From positions 20,727,501 to 20,791,500 of the forward strand of contig NC_046680.1 in NCBI RefSeq assembly GCF_009870125.1: 64,000 nucleotides of DNA. Direction: 5' to 3'. Source of the stretch: Drosophila pseudoobscura. Its lineage: Eukaryota; Arthropoda; Insecta; Diptera; Drosophilidae. Position numbers and translations under genes: made by a program. Below are positions 47,746-59,800 of the stretch, piece by piece. Within the stretch, counting starts at the first letter, position 1. Each line of letters begins with the position of its first letter. The notes under the pieces were generated by a model that saw only the letters and a program-made list of their open reading frames with translations, was not told the DNA's origin and did no database searches.

Positions 47746-48591
47746 AGGTCATCAGGCCATCTGCGCCGTGGGACAGGGTGACATCAAACATCATTCCAAT
47801 GCGGGCTAATGCATAATTACCGCAATTAAGCTGTCGTCTATGCAATAAAGTTGAAATCAACATCACTCGACTTCAAGTCACTTTAAATAAACTAATTAAT
47901 GTTCTAAGATTAAGGCGAGAGATTGCGCTAATTGCAGTTTCAACGCGTGTTGCGATTGGCATCGATATGGTGCCCCCACTGCCGCTTGCATGATTTATAA
48001 ATGCGCCGCCATTGCCACACAGAGATGCAAATAGAGAGAAGGAAGCTCCAAGTCGAAGTCATTAGAGTGCATCCCCCCATGGGGCAGAGCTCTGGCGTGG
48101 GCGCCGCCTTACAATACTGATCTGGTACTCTGGTACTACTGATCTGTATAGGGGCGCGGGGGCGGGGGTCTTCTGATTAATGTGCCCACTTGGGGGCCAG
48201 AAAGCGAAAACGATAAGGATTGCTACTGCCACCGTTGTGGCCATATGCTCGAATGCCATATAAATTTATTGCATGGCAGGGCAAATACACAAACACCGTG
48301 TAAATCAATTATTCATGCCCCAACAACAGAGGGGCATAAAAATGTCATACAATTTGTGGCAATTACAAGTAGCAGGCGATAAATATGCCCAGGATGCTCT
48401 GGCGTTAGGGATTTGTCCGGCCTGCGGTCGAGGACTCCCAGTGGCATCTGCCATTGACCATATTTCAAATTGCAGCTCTATAAATACATGGGTGAGTGAT
48501 TGTGGCGCGTTATCGGGACTTTGGCTGGGACCTCCATTAAGTTTGACTTATTTATAGACAGATGATTTATGGTGCAGGCGCACCACACACA

Positions 48592-48610
48592 CTCTCTCTC
48601 TCTCTCTCTC
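48592..48610. repeat. (CT)n tract
   Basis: A 19-base CT run, a potential GAGA-factor site. Confidence 0.85.
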
Positions 48611-48922
48611 GATTCATGAGCATGTTCTAAGCCAAATCTGCATACTGGTAGCTAAATCTGATCTATAACATATACTTGGCCAAACTAAAGACATGTGTAC
48701 TGTGTGTAAGTCGCTCTAAGCCGCCATATGAGTATGCAAATGCTGTGGGCCCCCAAACAGGCTGTCCTTGAATAACCATCATCCAGAGAGCCAGACAGCC
48801 AGCCAGCCACAATCTTATACAATACAAAACGATCGTACATATGAAAACCAGCGACAATCAGTTTTATTTTATGGCAGCCGAAAATTCTATTGTAACCTGT
48901 TTTCTGAATTTTATGCATATTT

Positions 48923-48952
48923 CTGCCCCTGCCCCTGCCCCTGCCCCTGCCT
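48923..48952. repeat. (CTGCCC)n tandem
   Basis: About five CTGCCC hexamers. The same hexamer recurs at 50886-50905. Confidence 0.85.
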
Positions 48953-50399
48953 CTGACTCTGGGCTTACGTCAAAGACTAACGCACGGATCCAGCATCGGG
49001 GAATGATATCAATCTTTATGGTTCATATGGAACCACCGAAAGAAACCGAAAGGTTACCAACTCTTGGTTTCTATCCCCTGGCTGGGGATAGCTTCGTTTT
49101 AAATGAATTCTTCAAGTCCCGCCCTGCGTGTAGTTTGTAGAAAATAAAAGTGTGTTTATTTTTACTTTTGTGATGGCACCAACATATCATCGGCCAAACT
49201 TGTTCCAGCTGTTTGATGAATGCGCCACTGTGGCCGCTTTAATTGTTATTAATCTGCTGCTCTTTAATGGCATAATTAAATGAACAAAAAACAAAATCAA
49301 ATACCCATATGTGAGAGAGACCCACGCCTCCTGGTCCAACTCCTTTTGCTGTGGCGTTGAAGGGGCAAAAGCGAAGATCGATCTGCAAATCGATGGTCGG
49401 GTGGGCGTGGGCATTCGGAATTGAACCAGAAACGAGATCGAGTCGAAGTGGGCAATACCCTATTCGTGGTATAGGGGCTGTGATCGCAAGAAAAGACAAA
49501 GGAATCCAGCCAAAAGTGTATTGGCTGCCCAGCAATTAGTGGCATTTCCTATTTGGTTAATTTGCAGAAAATTGAAAACGGGTGTGCGCTGTATAGCATT
49601 TTGGCATTTGATTCGAGCTTCGTGAATGGAATCGCGGAGTGGCGGAAGATTAATGGAACATGTACTCGAGACATGCACAGATCTGGCGAATCCAATGTTA
49701 ATGGCGCTCTAACCCACCCAAACCGAACCGAACCGAACCGTTTTGGCCTGTCATAAATGGCTCGATTCTCATGCAGTTAGCGGCATTTTTGGCAAACTTT
49801 TACTTCCGCTTGTGGTCTTGAGGTCTGTCTCTGCTGAATGGTTTAATTGATTTCTTCTCACTCGAAGCGACGTTAATTGCTCGACAACGTTCGTAGGCCC
49901 GAACAAGTAGCGAAATCCTCTTGGCCTAAACGGTTTGCCGGTGAAACAAGCGCTTAAAATACCATACAATTGAGACAAAGAACTGCTGTCTGGCAATGAT
50001 TGTTTCGGCGTTTCGCCTAGGGCCGGCAATGGAACGTCCACACGTTAATTGAATTAACCAAAACTATGCTGCATTTAGCTAAAAGATAATTTGCATAAAT
50101 GCCCAATCGATCATTATTATCGGGTAATCGATTGCTTAGTGTCAATTTCACTTTTCGGTTTCACTTTTATTATCATTTGAAAAGCACACACACAGCCGAC
50201 ACAGAAACTTGTTTTTCCCCTGCCTGCTGCTGGCATTATGACATAATGTACAACAATTTATTCTATTCTCTACCCAACCCCCGTATCCGGTTCGGACATT
50301 TGCCAAAATAATACAATTATTAAGTTTTATGCTCGCCGCTTAGTGGTTTTTAAATTCTCTGGCACTAAACTAGTTTTTTTCGAGAAATATGAAACAGGC

Positions 50400-50780
50400 T
50401 TTGGACGAGTTGCTTTCGATAACAGTTCGATAGACTGCTCCCACTACAAAGTTCAGAGTTCGAGCATCCACACGCATCTTGAGAGTTCAACAAACGTTTA
50501 CTCTTCGAGTGTTTGCTCAGCTCTATTCGAATATTTATCAACTGGTAAACTGGTTCGATTCGTATCGGGGAATTTGCATTAAGTATTTAACATTTACCGT
50601 TATGCATTTAAAATCCGAAACGAAACAAAAAAAGGCAACTGAAATCGAAAACGAGTCTAACCAGAACGCCTTAATATTTGTACACCCATCGATACCCAGA
50701 ACAGAGAGATCTCTAGCTCTCAACCTGATCTCGACTTGGCAACCGCAAGTGCAATAAAACACAATAAATATACGATATAT
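50400..50780 (+). other. Candidate short transcription unit with a 51-codon frame
   Basis: TTCGA- and AAC-rich, leader-like sequence (about 50,415-50,590) contains Inr-like words (ACAGTTCG near 50,423). A frame follows from ATG at 50602 to TAA at 50755 (MHLKSETKQKKATEIENE...). AATAAA words come immediately after (50,755-50,770). No splice or protein family is recognised. It may be a long noncoding RNA, a leader exon or chance. Confidence 0.2.
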
Positions 50781-50885
50781 GTATATGCCATAAAATGTAG
50801 CAATCGGTTCTTGGCTTTTTGTTTCATTTTATTTTACAGGAATTCCCGCTGACTGGCGGCAATGTCATGGGATGACCTTGCTTGT

Positions 50886-50935
50886 GCCCCTGCCCCTGCC
50901 CCTGCTGCTGCTGCTGCTGATGCTGCTGCTGCTCT
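50886..50935. repeat. (CCCCTG)n / (CTG)n tract
   Basis: Three CCCCTG hexamers pass directly into nine or so CTG triplets with one interruption. Confidence 0.85.
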
Positions 50936-51239
50936 TCTGACGTCACACATATGGGTATCGATATTTCATAATGATGAAGCCGTGTGGGCTTTCATGTAGT
51001 ACCTGTTCTTCGGCATGCGGGCCACACCATCGACTATAAGCCGCCGCTGATGACGGGGTATTACTCATCTTTGGTGGGTACTTTTTTGGGTAACAATTCC
51101 ATCGAACCATTTTCAGGCCTTTTCCAAGGACTCTCCACTGGCAGCACTCGTTGCCCACTCGCAGGAGAATCGTCTACGCCCAGACACATATCTGCTCGTT
51201 TAAGTTGTTTATGGACGCTCCTCTGGGGCTCGTTTACAT

Positions 51240-51305
51240 AGTTGATGGGATGGGATGGCATGGCATGGCATGGGATTGGAGCTGGAGCTGGAGCTGGAGT
51301 TGGCG
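51240..51305. repeat. GGGAT / GGCAT and GGAGCT tandems
   Basis: Imperfect pentamers GGGAT, GGCAT (51,247-51,276) are followed by four GGAGCT-like hexamers. Confidence 0.8.
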
Positions 51306-52937
51306 TTGCTCCCTTGTTAACATGATGGGCAGCAAATGGGCAGCCAGAAAGTGAAACTGAAATCGAAAACTATTTGCGAAAATAGAGCAATAAGTTGGTA
51401 AGGCACCAGGACGAGAGACGGCACGGCAGACGGAGATGCGTTGACAACGATAGCAGGCGGCCAACAGAGTTATTAACCTGGAACCTGGAACCTGGAAGCG
51501 TGACAGAGCCGGACGGCAGGGGGACCCAGGCGCATTATTTTATTTCGAATTTAATGATGGCTAGAACCCTTGTCGCCCTCTGATTGGGGAACTGGAGCGT
51601 GGTCCGGACAACGTTCAACAAATTTGAGCCTGTCTCTGGGTCTATTGTCGTGTTGTTTTGTTGTTTTTCTGTTTTGTTGGGGGTGTCTTGCTGTCGCTGT
51701 CAGTTGCGTGTTGCTTGCCTGCGCCGTTGATGACGTCGTAGACGGAGGCGTTGCCTCTCTTTGCAATCACCAAAAGTGATCGCGATTGTGCCGCCGAAAG
51801 AAATACAGTAAAAGACACAGACAGAGACAGAGCTCCCTTGGCTAACAAGGTCTGCCAACTGCTGGCCATTGAAGTTGAAGGTCACAGCACGTACACCATC
51901 CCAGGGGCTGTGTGTGTGCCTGATCAGAGCACAGCATATCGATATCGTAGAGCCGCCGTCCGACTTGCAGTCAAAGCCCCTCTCAACATGTAATAAGTAA
52001 CAAATGCCGCACGACATTCGACATTTTTATGCAAAGACATTTGGGTGGGACGATGTCCCAGATTGCGGGGGGGGGGGTTGGGGCAGGACTTATCTTCGTA
52101 ATTGAAGCAGCTGCATTGTCCATAAATTCTTGGCCGCCAGCTACGTGGGCAGCGGCTGCTTTTGAATGTGATTTTGCTTACGCAAAACTATGCAGAAATT
52201 TAATTAAAAAATCCCGCAGCGAAAGCGTGCCGACCCCCAGATACCCATTAGAAGGCAGATATGTAGCGCAGATTAGGCCATGCCCAAGATACCCTCGTCC
52301 CCTCCAGGGCATCGAGAGGCATCCCCAGTTTGGGCCTGGCCGACTGTCGCTGCTGCAGGAAGAACCAAACAAATCAAGTCGAAAACATTGACAACGAGCA
52401 CCAGGTCCACTAATGACCAAGTCAAAGTCAGCGACAAACTAAGAGGAGAACTAAGACAGCGACTAAGTCACAGTCAAAGTCAGGAGGCTGTCTAACATCA
52501 AACAAATGCTGTCCAAAGAGATTCTTCCTGCTGGCGCTGCTGCCTCGGCAGCTGGCTGTCGATATGGAAATGGAAAATGCATCTGGACGATGGAGGAAGG
52601 TGAAATTTACTTGCACTTCAGTGAAAACATTGATTGGCTTAATTAACCGGCCCGAGAGAGCAGACCGACATTGGCAATGAAATGGAAAACTATCATGGCT
52701 ATCGGGCACCGAGCTCCAAGCTCCAAGCTCCAAGCTCCAACTGGAGGCTCCCCCAAGAACACTTTCAGCTGTGGAACTCGTTACGGAGTGGTATCGTCAC
52801 GCATGGATCGCAAATTTATTTGTCAATCAGGCAAAAGTATGAAGCCAGTCGGAGCATAAAATACACATAATTGCATTTAGCCTCCTGCCACAGCCCACCA
52901 CAAAGGATTCCATCGGCTGATAAGCCTCCAACAACGA

Positions 52938-52973
52938 GTCCGCGTCCGAGTCCGAGTCCGAGTCCGCGTCCGA
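52938..52973. repeat. (GTCCGA)n hexamer tandem
   Basis: Six GTCCG(A/C) units in a row. Confidence 0.85.
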
Positions 52974-53635
52974 CTTCAACCTTGCCCCCGGGAGTTTGAA
53001 ATGCTCTCGTAATAAATTGAATTCACCTTTTGTGTCCGTTTGTGTTTGCTTTAAAAGTAACAACAAGAGCCCTTCCTCTGGCTCCCAGAGCCACTATCCA
53101 GAGGCCGGAGACCAGAGACCGGGGACCAGCGACTACATCTACTGGCACTTCTAAGACCCACACACGCATGTAGTTCTGGCCCAACAATTGGCATAAATAT
53201 CACTTTGCTCCCTTGAGCGTGTGGCAGCAGCAGCAGCAGCAGCATCAGAGCCAACTCGAGGTCCCAGGGCCTGCCCTTTGCCTGTCCCCCATCCCATGTC
53301 GAGAGGTAGTAGCAGCCGCTTGATAAATTTCATACAAGTTACTCTAACATTTTTACTACTCCCGAGTGTTCTCTGGGCGACACCCAGGACCCTTCCTGCC
53401 CTGCCCTGCCCTACCCTCTCCCTCTCCTGCCGTGATTGAGTTAACTTCATTTGCTTGACTTGGCCAAGACAAGACACGTGCTGGCCTGCCCTTCTGGCCT
53501 TCCTCGGCGCTGGAATTTATTCGATTGCCTCTTAGCCAAACATGTCAGTTATGTTTGCGAAAGTACATATCATCAGGCCCTCGGACATGCGTTTGTGTAG
53601 GTTTCTGGCCAGCAGGCTACAACCAGTCTGTTGCA

Positions 53636-53674
53636 GCGGCAGGAAAGCGGCAGGAAAGCGGCAGGAAAGCGGCG
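53636..53674. repeat. 11-base tandem GCGGCAGGAAA
   Basis: Three identical 11-base units plus a partial fourth. Confidence 0.9.
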
Positions 53675-56600
53675 CACAAACAAATTTATGGCAAATTTTT
53701 ATAGTAAAATCTTGAAAGTGTCGAAATCGTCCGCGAACGAGAAGGAAAATCGCGGCTCCCACTCTCGCCCTCCTCCAATGCCTGCTGTGTGGGGTCATGT
53801 ACCAATCTGCCGGCCAATCGTGCCGCCAGCCCCTTGTACTTGATAATGTGGTAATTTAGGGCCCCACTGCACGCCCTCTCTGTGTGGAGCAATTGAAAAG
53901 TTGTGTTTCTATTTCAGTGTTTATGGTTCTTTTATCCAAGGCAGAGCCCAGCCCCATAACAAAGACTTCTTTGTGCATGGCACCCGTGCATTCTCCGATC
54001 ATTTAGCGACCAAATGCATAACCATTTCCCAATATTTTAGCACCTTCCCACCACAGCCCCCAGCCGCCGCCTCCATGGTGGCTTCTGGTTCTGGGTGCTG
54101 AGGCCCGTGCCAGGGGCCTGTCAAAGCATGTCAAACACCTCGGCGGTGCTCCTCCTCCACAGCATCGCCATATGGTTGGCATATCGGGCCAGCCATTGAC
54201 ATCTCTCTGACAGCGCGTTGACCCAGTTCTGGCTGGCTCTCTGGAGGCATGAGCCAAGACTCCTTCGATTTGGAGCAGTCTCTGTCTGTGATATTGAACT
54301 TTTGATGGTCAAGTCGGCCGCTAATTGCATCTCATTCGGTGTCATGCGGCATGTGGCATGGGGCGTGGGCCTGGGCCTGGGCCTCAGCGGCTCTGCTGCT
54401 CCGTGGCCCTGGGGCGTGGGTGGAAGTTGTCACAATTTTGATTTTGAGTCGGTCTGACAGGCTGCCCCCGTCTGTGGACTGTGTGGAGCGGCATTAATTA
54501 CGCTGCACTCGCTCTCGCGGGGCATTCTAATTCGCAATTACAATGCGGATATATCCATGAGGACAGCAGCAACAGCTCCAGCTCCAGCTCCAATCCCTTA
54601 TCTTGTGTAATATTTTCATGTACGTGCCAGAGATTCTTGCAGAGGCAGGCCTTACATGTTACACGTGTTCTTGCGGCTGCGGCTGCGGGTTGCACAGGTT
54701 GTTCCTCAGTCCTTAGATTGCACTTAACATCGATGAACACAGCACACTTCCTGGCTGGGCAGAGAGCCAAAGGTTGGGGCAGGCCCTGGGGCTGTGCCAC
54801 AGGCCGGTTGTGGAGTAATGGAGATTCGCGGGAAACGATCGTCGCGCCGCAACTTGAGTAGCCATAGTTTAATTGATTTATTAAAATGCCTGCCATCGGC
54901 CATTATTTATGATGTGAACTATGTGCCAGAGGCTTCGATTTCAGGGCCTCTCCCGGCCACCGGCCACCAGGCACCGGTCCCGCCTGCAGACTGGCTGCCT
55001 GGCCCTCTGATTGGTTCTGAAATGTGTGGAAAATTAGAGCAAGTGCCACTCGAGAGGCGGCACGGCACGGCACTCAGAATCAGCCATGAAAACATTCCCC
55101 CCACTTGGCAGCGGCGTTAGCAATAAATTAAAGGCAATTTTAGCCAAATAAAATGCTAACGGTCTTGGCCAGGCAGCCCGTCGTTGGCTGTGGCATGCTT
55201 TGCCCTTTTTCAACTCGGACTCAGACCCCCTCCCACTCCCACTCCCACTCCGGGACCTGATATGATGGACAATGTTGTGGTAGTGCCTGTTGTTGGCAAC
55301 ACAAACATTTGGCCAGGCCGGTGCACTGAGGGGAAACCGATGTTCTTGGGGCAGAAATGACTTGGGGGGAAACGCTGAGAGATTCTCTCGGTGTAGGGCC
55401 AAATGCAGATGCCTTCTTGGTATTTGTCACGTTCATCCATTTCGAGAGGAACACGTACACGCTGAGGCATTGTTAATAACTTTATTCGTCGTCCGCATCC
55501 GCGTCCGCCTCCGTGTCCTACTTGTTGCTGACAACTTGCCTCTCCTGCCGCGGATCACGGGAGGCAGGCAGGCACACAACCGTTATTTATGAGGCATGCT
55601 CAATTATTGGCATTCGATTGGGGGCCTCGTGGCGCCCGCATCACAGACGCAGCACCATGTTCCTCCCCCACCTCCTGCTCACCTAATCAGGCAATCAGCT
55701 GGGCCCCTGAGTCTCTATGAGTCTCTATGGCTCCATGGTCTCGAACCTCCCAAATCGTCGACTCTTGGGCCGGCAATTAAGTCACCGTTTGCCGTTATGC
55801 AAATAGCAACAAGGTCAGACAGCTCCACCAGGGGCAGCGAGGGGAGGGGGCGGGGGGCATCTGGAATGCGCTGCATCATCATGGTCATGGACCCTGCCTG
55901 GAGCCGCCGCCCCAATGGGGTTTCCTGTTTTGTGTGCAAAATTAGAACAAATTGTTCATGATCAATGCGGGGTCATTGTTGTCTTGGGCATTGCCAAAAA
56001 ACAAATCTGTGTACCATTCGGCTGTTGTAATCATTCGACTGCGACCTGATTCTTTGGCAGTCCGGGCCCTGGGAAGCCCACGAGCGAGTTCTAACCACAA
56101 GTCGAATGGGGCCCACGTGAATACCCATTCAATTATGAGTCTGCTCTCGGGTATCTGCTTGTCTCTGAATCATCATCGTCTCGGGCCTGTTGCGGTGAAA
56201 GTTCTGATCAATATTTAACTTGCGATAAACGAAATCACATCTAGATTTGCGGACAAGGTTCCGATCGGCAGGTTCCGATACGATGGAAACTCTGCAAAGG
56301 TGGACCCTTTAGGGACAAGGCCTCATTAAATGTGTATTGAACCTGCCTTTTATCTTAGTTGAAGGACACTCCATGGACACCATGCTATTGTTGAGCATAT
56401 CTTGGAGTGTCCGCCTGCGGGAACTTCCACTGTGTTTCAGCCTTTGTGGAGGTCGATTGTCAGCAGAAATCAAACCAATCTCTGACGCATTGATGCGTCC
56501 TTGGGCAGTGGTACAAGCTGTACAGAATCACCAGCAAGACAATGAAAAATGAATGAAGAATTAAAGCATGGTGGATGGCGGATAGGGGATAGGGGCTAGG

Positions 56601-57840
56601 GGGAGATCGCACAAAGGCTATCCATGCCATCATGCCACAAGCTGCCACAAGTGCAACAGCAACAGCAGCACCGCACAAAAGCTGGCAACTCGAGCAGTAA
56701 TTATTATTATTTGTGATATATTCGTATTTATTTCCGAGCTACGGAGCTAGCTACTATTCCATTATTTCGCGCATGACTAACCAAATGCAATTTGAGATTC
56801 CATTCTTTTTTTTCTGTTTCTTCTGGCACTTCTGTGCCATTGAATTCCTTTTGTTCCACTTGGTGGCATGGCAGCTCTGCGCTCTCTGCTGCTGGGCCTC
56901 GCGCTCTGGTGTTGCAATAAAAAAGCGCATTAAACAAAACTCGGGCAAATGGAAACAAAAATCGACAGTAATCGTAAATTTGTAAATCGGTTGCAAGAAC
57001 ATGTGTTTACACAGTCACTGGGCCAGAGCCCAGAGAGCCACTCCGGCCAATGCGGGTCATGAGTTAATTGAATCGTTCTTAAATGCTCCGAAGGGGGGCC
57101 TTTAAAAATAATCTGACACACTTTGCCTGTTTACCCACTCTTCTCCACTGGCATTCTGGAACTGATATTAGAAAGCGACAGGCCCGAGTCCGACGAAAGC
57201 GAAATGGAGGCCAGAGCTGGACAAGATCGTTCGAGTGGCCCGAGGATGAGTCTGAGATGTGATTCCAGGCCAATCGATGCAAAAAAATCTTCAATAATCT
57301 TGAATTTATCGTGAGAGAAATCAGCTCTGTGGCAGGAGAATCGAATGGAAATAAGGGATCAGATCAGTAAATATATGAACAAGGGCTTAAGGATGGAATG
57401 GCAGAGTATATCTTCTTCTAAGGAATATCATTAAGAACGATTATGTATTCAATCTATCATAAGTATTAGAGCATTATAGACCATTACCATATCTCCATGT
57501 CTTTTCTGAAGTATTTGAATATCTCTTTCTCATAGTATAGATTATAGATCATAGCGGAACTGGTTTGTGGAATCTATAGGCATGCATATCAATCATTCCA
57601 CTCCCAATCACAATTTATATCGTCCATTTAATGGTATTCCTCCCCCGTCAAGCCCACACACTCACGAGTATTCCTTCCTCCACCAAAAACAACAAACACG
57701 CCCAGTCCGCTTAAGCTTTCGACTACATTGCATGCAAAGTCCAGCCCCGCCTAAAACTATGCAAAGCTTAAAGCCCGACAGCGATCAGCAGGTTACAGCA
57801 ATTAAACACAAAAACAATTCACAAACTATGCAGCGACTGC

Positions 57841-57910
57841 AGCAGAGCTTAAGAGCGAGCGCAGCTGAAGAGAGGCCAAGCCAGAGAGAGAGAGAGAGAG
57901 AGCTTTGGGC
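57841..57910. promoter_or_regulatory. GAGA-rich element
   Basis: A 20-base AG run at 57883-57902 sits next to GAGCGAGCGC, in a GC-richer patch. It may bind GAGA factor and mark a promoter or Polycomb element (inference). No initiator can be assigned. Confidence 0.3.
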
Positions 57911-58334
57911 GTGCGCTGTTGCATGGCGGGGCTAAAGCTTTAGTTCCCGTTGTCGCCGTCTGACGCTGGATCGCTTTGGCAGCTCGTTTTACCTGTTTCT
58001 GTTACGGGCCTTAACATTATCGATTTGATATTAATTTTAGCGTTTTTTTTTCGCCTTTTCGCTTGCTATTTTGCAATGCACATGCCATAGCCAGCGGCAG
58101 AGACACCGCCAGTGCTTGGCCACGAGAATTTGTCTGCGCTGTAATCCCGCCCGGTCTGCGATCGCTAATTAAATGCCAAAACAAAGGCGAGTGCGGCAAT
58201 TAATGGCAGCGCAGCCCCTCGTTCTTGATTATATGGAGTTGTTGCTGGCAAAGATATGCAGATTGTAGATTATGCATAGCACAGGCAATAGATTAACATA
58301 GCACTGATACCCCGCCTTGAACCTATGGTGCTTT

Positions 58335-58585
58335 GAACTAGTTCCAGTTGGAACTACAAGTAGTTTAGGAGGTTAGAGGGGGTACGAAATAAAGGACTAG
58401 CGATAAGAGAGACTGGAATGGACTTTAAAACTCAACTACATTAATTTTGACTCTGAAAACTGGTTCCATTTTCAATAAAAGATCATGTCTTTGGGTATTT
58501 AACAGGTTGTTTCAGTCTTATTTAGTTATACTCCCTCCTTAAAGGTCACCTCTACTTGACTTTGCATAAGCTGGAACTAGTTCCA
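58335..58585. promoter_or_regulatory. Pair of GAACTAGTTCCA palindromic words
   Basis: Exact GAACTAGTTCCA at 58335-58346 and 58574-58585, the same 12-mer as at 47598-47609. The core GGAACTAGTTCC is palindromic, as expected for a dimeric factor. The factor is not known to me. Confidence 0.45.
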
Positions 58586-59320
58586 TATGCAGTTCCCGCT
58601 GCAGCTCCTCCGCCACAGCAGCGGGGTGACATGGGCTGACAGCATGACAGTTCCCCGTGTGTTTTGACTCGCCCGCCACATCCCATTGACAGTCAGCGAT
58701 AGTGGCAGGTCAGCGGCAGCGGCTGCCCACGCTAACGATCCCTGTCCACAGGCCCCCTCCCCTGCCTTCCCCTGCTGTCGGATTACTGGTGGCCGAGTGC
58801 ATCGGTGGCCTCACATGAATTCGACATTAGTCGGCGATTAATCACGCGGGGAGGCACAATCAAATTCCAGGGAAGTTCTCTTTTCTTCCCAGGACACAGC
58901 TATGTCGGCGATAGCGAGACAGAAACCATCAAAGCGGAGTCATGCGAATGAGATCCATGGGAAGGGGATGGGGATGGGTATGGGGATGGACTCAAGGTCA
59001 GGCAGCGGGAGATTTATGAGCCAGATGACACCCGCATTCACATGGAAACTGGAAACTGGTTTGTCTCCTTTTGGCCGAGAGAACCTGCAGCTTCTCTTCA
59101 GCTCGGTTTTGGCATCGACTTCGTCTCTGCGACCCGTTTATCGGCATTAATTAAAGACTGTATGCGAGATTTGATTAATTTTAAATAGCAAATAGCGAAT
59201 CTGTGTGGGGGACGCGTCCATTTGTCTTCATTAGGACGCGGTGCAGCTCGAGCTGAGACCAAACAAATGGCAAAGTGTGCTGCAAGTCGCTCTAATTAAC
59301 TAATTTGTTTGCCCAGCAAC

Positions 59321-59344
59321 AAAAGACTTTGGCAACGAACTTGA
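59321..59344 (+). repeat. GGCAACGAACTT repeat, copy 2
   Basis: Same orientation as copies 1 and 3. It is preceded by GCCCAGCAAC and followed by CTCTG, which extends the match to copy 1. Confidence 0.75.
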
Positions 59345-59753
59345 CTCTGACACGGACACAACAGAAATACATGCAAAAAGCCAGAGATCTGCTGCGGATC
59401 TCGAGCATCCATCAAGCTGTGTGAAATGAACACATCAATGACCGTTTTTGGTGGGGGGCCGAAAGGCCTAAAAGTCGGAGCCCGCCCAAGCCAAAAAACC
59501 TTGGTGGCCGGCACAGAATAAATTAACCAACTCGAACGACTGTGAACGCATTTCTGAGAGCGCAAATTTTCACATGACGATGATGATGATGATGGCGATA
59601 CGATTACGCCATCGCCACATAAATTAGGCGACTATTTAGCTCAGATCTGGCCCCGTCCCGATCTCCTGTCCAGCTCTAATCAGAGACGAGATCAAGCGTG
59701 GCAAATTGGAGCAGACACAAGTGCCGATCGCTGCTAACCGCCAAGACGGGGCC

Positions 59754-59800
59754 ACCACTAAGACGGGGCAACCACTAAGACGGGGCAACCACTAAGACGG
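59754..59800. repeat. 17-base tandem ACCACTAAGACGGGGCA
   Basis: Two full identical units and a 13-base partial third. Confidence 0.9.

Larger units (their letters stand above)
46015..57840. other. Gene-poor region, centre part
   Basis: Beyond the listed repeats and candidates I see no gene. The DNA alternates AT-rich stretches (many TTAATT and AATTAA words) with GC-rich patches carrying short tandem duplications (for example GGCTGGCTGG near 46,560, GGGCCT near 54,365, CCCACT near 55,232). This pattern is usual for fly regulatory DNA. The open frames listed on either strand are below about 175 codons and show no family or codon bias. Confidence 0.5.

Noticed and set aside
49722..49741. AACCG tandem resembling a telomere-type repeat
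   Set aside because: Only four short units in internal DNA. Flies of this genus do not use simple telomere repeats.
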